Shown one piece after another: positions 4,314 through 5,829 of a stretch of 5,829 nt of DNA; position 1 is the first letter of the stretch; each line of letters starts with the position of its first letter. Made by a program: the position numbers and the translations under genes. The notes beneath the pieces were generated by a model. That model searched no databases. It had not been told where the DNA came from and was given only the letters and a program-made list of their open reading frames with translations. The stretch comes from a bacterium (GTDB taxonomy: Bacteria; UBA10199; DSSB01). The stretch is from the NCBI GenBank assembly GCA_030426445.1, contig JAUHYS010000146.1:1-5829 (forward strand), in the 5' to 3' direction.

Positions 4314-5829
4314 ATGAAAAAAATCGATTTAAATCAACAAAAAAACCGAGCAGAAATACTCAAACAAAGTCTAAAAAGTCGCATCCTGGTTTTGGATGGA
4401 GCCATGGGGACGGCTATTCAACAAAGAGATCTTTTAGCAAAAGATTTCGGTGGAGAAGCGCTAGAAGGCTGCAACGAAAATTTAGTCCTCACAAGGCCGG
4501 ATGTGATCCAAGAAATTCACGAAAATTACTTGGCAGCCGGAGCGGACATCATCGAAACCAACACCTTTGGAGCGACGCCTTTGGTTTTGGCTGAGTATGA
4601 ACTTCAAGATAAGACGGAGCAAATCAATTTAGCGGCCTGCAAATTAGCGCGGCAAGCTGTAGACAAATACCAAAGCGAAGACAAACCACGATTTGTGGCG
4701 GGATCCATTGGCCCAACAACTAAAGCGATTACGGTGACAGGTGGTGTCACTTTTGAAGAACTCATTCAGCATTTTAAGGCACAAGCTGCTGCGCTTTACC
4801 AAGGTGGCGTGGATTATTATTTAATTGAAACCTGCCAAGACACCCGCAATATCAAGGCTGCGCTGATTGCCTGTCATCAAGTATTACAAGACAAAGCCGT
4901 TAAAATACCGATTGCGGTTTCCGTGACCATCGAACCCATGGGAACCATGCTCGCGGGTCAAGCTGTAGAAGCCCTCAATGCTTCACTGGAACACGAAGAC
5001 TTGCTTTATATTGGACTCAATTGCGCCACCGGACCCGAATTTATGACGGACCATATTCGCACACTCGCAGAGATTTCTCCCTTCCCCATTGCTTGTGTTC
5101 CCAATGCGGGTCTTCCCGATGAAGAGGGCCGCTATCTCGAAAGCCCCCAAATGATCGGTCGGGTCATTCAACGTTTTGCTGAGTCGGGCTGGCTTAATTT
5201 TGTCGGAGGTTGTTGCGGCACCACACCCGCACACATTGCAGAGCTGTCTAAAGTCGTACAAGGCATTGTAGTCCATCAACCCAAACAAACCCAGCGCTCC
5301 ACTCTTTCGGGGATCGAATTTTTAGAAATCACGGACGAAAAACGCCCGGTCATGGTGGGCGAGCGCACTAATGTCATTGGCAGTCGCAAATTTAAACGCC
5401 TCATTGCCGAGGGCAGCTTTGAGGAAGCCAGTGAGATTGCGCGCACTCAAGTCAAAAACGGCGCCGAGATCATCGATATTTGTTTGGCCAATCCGGACCA
5501 AGACGAATTTGCGGACATGCAAAACTTTCTTCCGCAAGTCATTCAAAAAATTAAAGTGCCGCTGATGATTGATTCCACAGATGACGCGGTAGTCGAAATG
5601 GCCCTCACCTATTCCCAAGGTAAAGCGATTATTAATTCGATTAATTTAGAAGACGGTGAAGAACGCTTTGAAAAAGTCGTCCCCCTTGCCAAAAAATTTG
5701 GCGCTGCCATCGTAGTGGGGACCATTGATGAAGACCCGGTACAAGGTATGGGCGTCACACGGCAACGCAAACTGGAAATCGCTCAGCGCTCCTATGATTT
5801 ACTCACCAAAAAATACGGCATGTCGGGTC
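4314..5829 (+). CDS. metH: Cobalamin-dependent methionine synthase, N-terminal 505 codons (3' end cut by window)
   Basis: 5-Methyltetrahydrofolate-homocysteine methyltransferase, a cytoplasmic enzyme that makes methionine using B12 as methyl carrier. The first domain (about 20-325), a homocysteine-binding barrel, is complete: LDGAMGT (28-33), the ETNTFGA stretch (81-87), and zinc ligands Cys237 (LNCATG) plus Cys300 and Cys301 (GGCCGTTP). The folate (pterin-binding) domain begins at about 345 with VGERTNVIGSRKF (348-360), then NGAEIIDICLANPDQDE (382-398), PLMIDST and KAIINSINLEDG. The LANPDQDE form differs from the MDEGMLD of E. coli MetH and belongs to the other common MetH subtype. The family is usually about 1,150-1,230 aa, so cap, B12-binding and reactivation domains should lie beyond the window. 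ATG 4314 is the only upstream start (an in-frame TAA lies at 4308-4310), but there is no clear Shine-Dalgarno. It is divergent from the marR operon and more GC-rich than its surroundings. Confidence 0.96.
   Translation, partial: MKKIDLNQQKNRAEILKQSLKSRILVLDGAMGTAIQQRDLLAKDFGGEALEGCNENLVLTRPDVIQEIHENYLAAGADIIETNTFGATPLVLAEYELQDKTEQINLAACKLARQAVDKYQSEDKPRFVAGSIGPTTKAITVTGGVTFEELIQHFKAQAAALYQGGVDYYLIETCQDTRNIKAALIACHQVLQDKAVKIPIAVSVTIEPMGTMLAGQAVEALNASLEHEDLLYIGLNCATGPEFMTDHIRTLAEISPFPIACVPNAGLPDEEGRYLESPQMIGRVIQRFAESGWLNFVGGCCGTTPAHIAELSKVVQGIVVHQPKQTQRSTLSGIEFLEITDEKRPVMVGERTNVIGSRKFKRLIAEGSFEEASEIARTQVKNGAEIIDICLANPDQDEFADMQNFLPQVIQKIKVPLMIDSTDDAVVEMALTYSQGKAIINSINLEDGEERFEKVVPLAKKFGAAIVVGTIDEDPVQGMGVTRQRKLEIAQRSYDLLTKKYGMSG

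Noticed and set aside
4983..5618. Minus-strand frames 4983-5288 and 5322-5618 and plus-strand frame 5371-5565
   Set aside because: All overlap the clear metH reading frame; they are shadows of a conserved gene.

Overview
The window reads as a piece of chromosome from a fairly low-GC Gram-negative bacterium. The best clues are two house-keeping-type proteins: a cobalamin-dependent methionine synthase (MetH) start and a YdiI/MenI-like hotdog thioesterase. No lineage can be fixed from sequence alone. A Bdellovibrionota or 'delta-proteobacterial' type host is only a weak guess. The metH part is visibly richer in G+C than the AT-rich left half.

Left part (1-2251, minus strand): two consecutive genes of unknown function. 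The upstream gene (1121-2251) encodes a complete 376-residue protein with a long charged helical or coiled-coil middle. The downstream gene (1-1056, cut by the window edge) encodes at least 352 residues, also mostly helical, with an EF-hand-like acidic loop near its N-terminus. Neither has a signal peptide or membrane segment. They are 64 nt apart, probably co-transcribed, and share a short Ala/Tyr-rich helical motif, so they may be distant paralogues.

Middle (2252-3095): about 400 bp of non-coding DNA with two adjacent hairpins, then a transposase remnant on the plus strand. The remnant keeps the helix-turn-helix N-terminus of an IS481/IS3-like transposase but has no DDE catalytic domain. 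It starts at TTG behind a perfect AGGAGG. That ribosome binding site lies inside an inverted repeat that could hide it in read-through transcripts.

Right-centre (3096-4044, minus strand): a compact two-gene unit, a MarR-family repressor followed by a MenI/YdiI-like acyl-CoA thioesterase. Two near-identical 13-bp palindromes (TTAGG-N3-CCTAA), exactly 21 bp centre to centre, sit on the predicted promoter. This is the layout expected of an autoregulated MarR operon, so the thioesterase is probably induced by a small ligand of the repressor.

Right end (4045-5829, plus strand): an AT-rich intergenic leader with an unusual repeated-arm hairpin, then the first 505 codons of metH, running off the window. 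The homocysteine/zinc domain is complete and the folate domain is partial.

No RNA gene, CRISPR array, phage gene or recognisable defence system was found. The most distinctive signals are the operator pair, the SD-hiding inverted repeat at the transposase relic, and the unknown gene pair.
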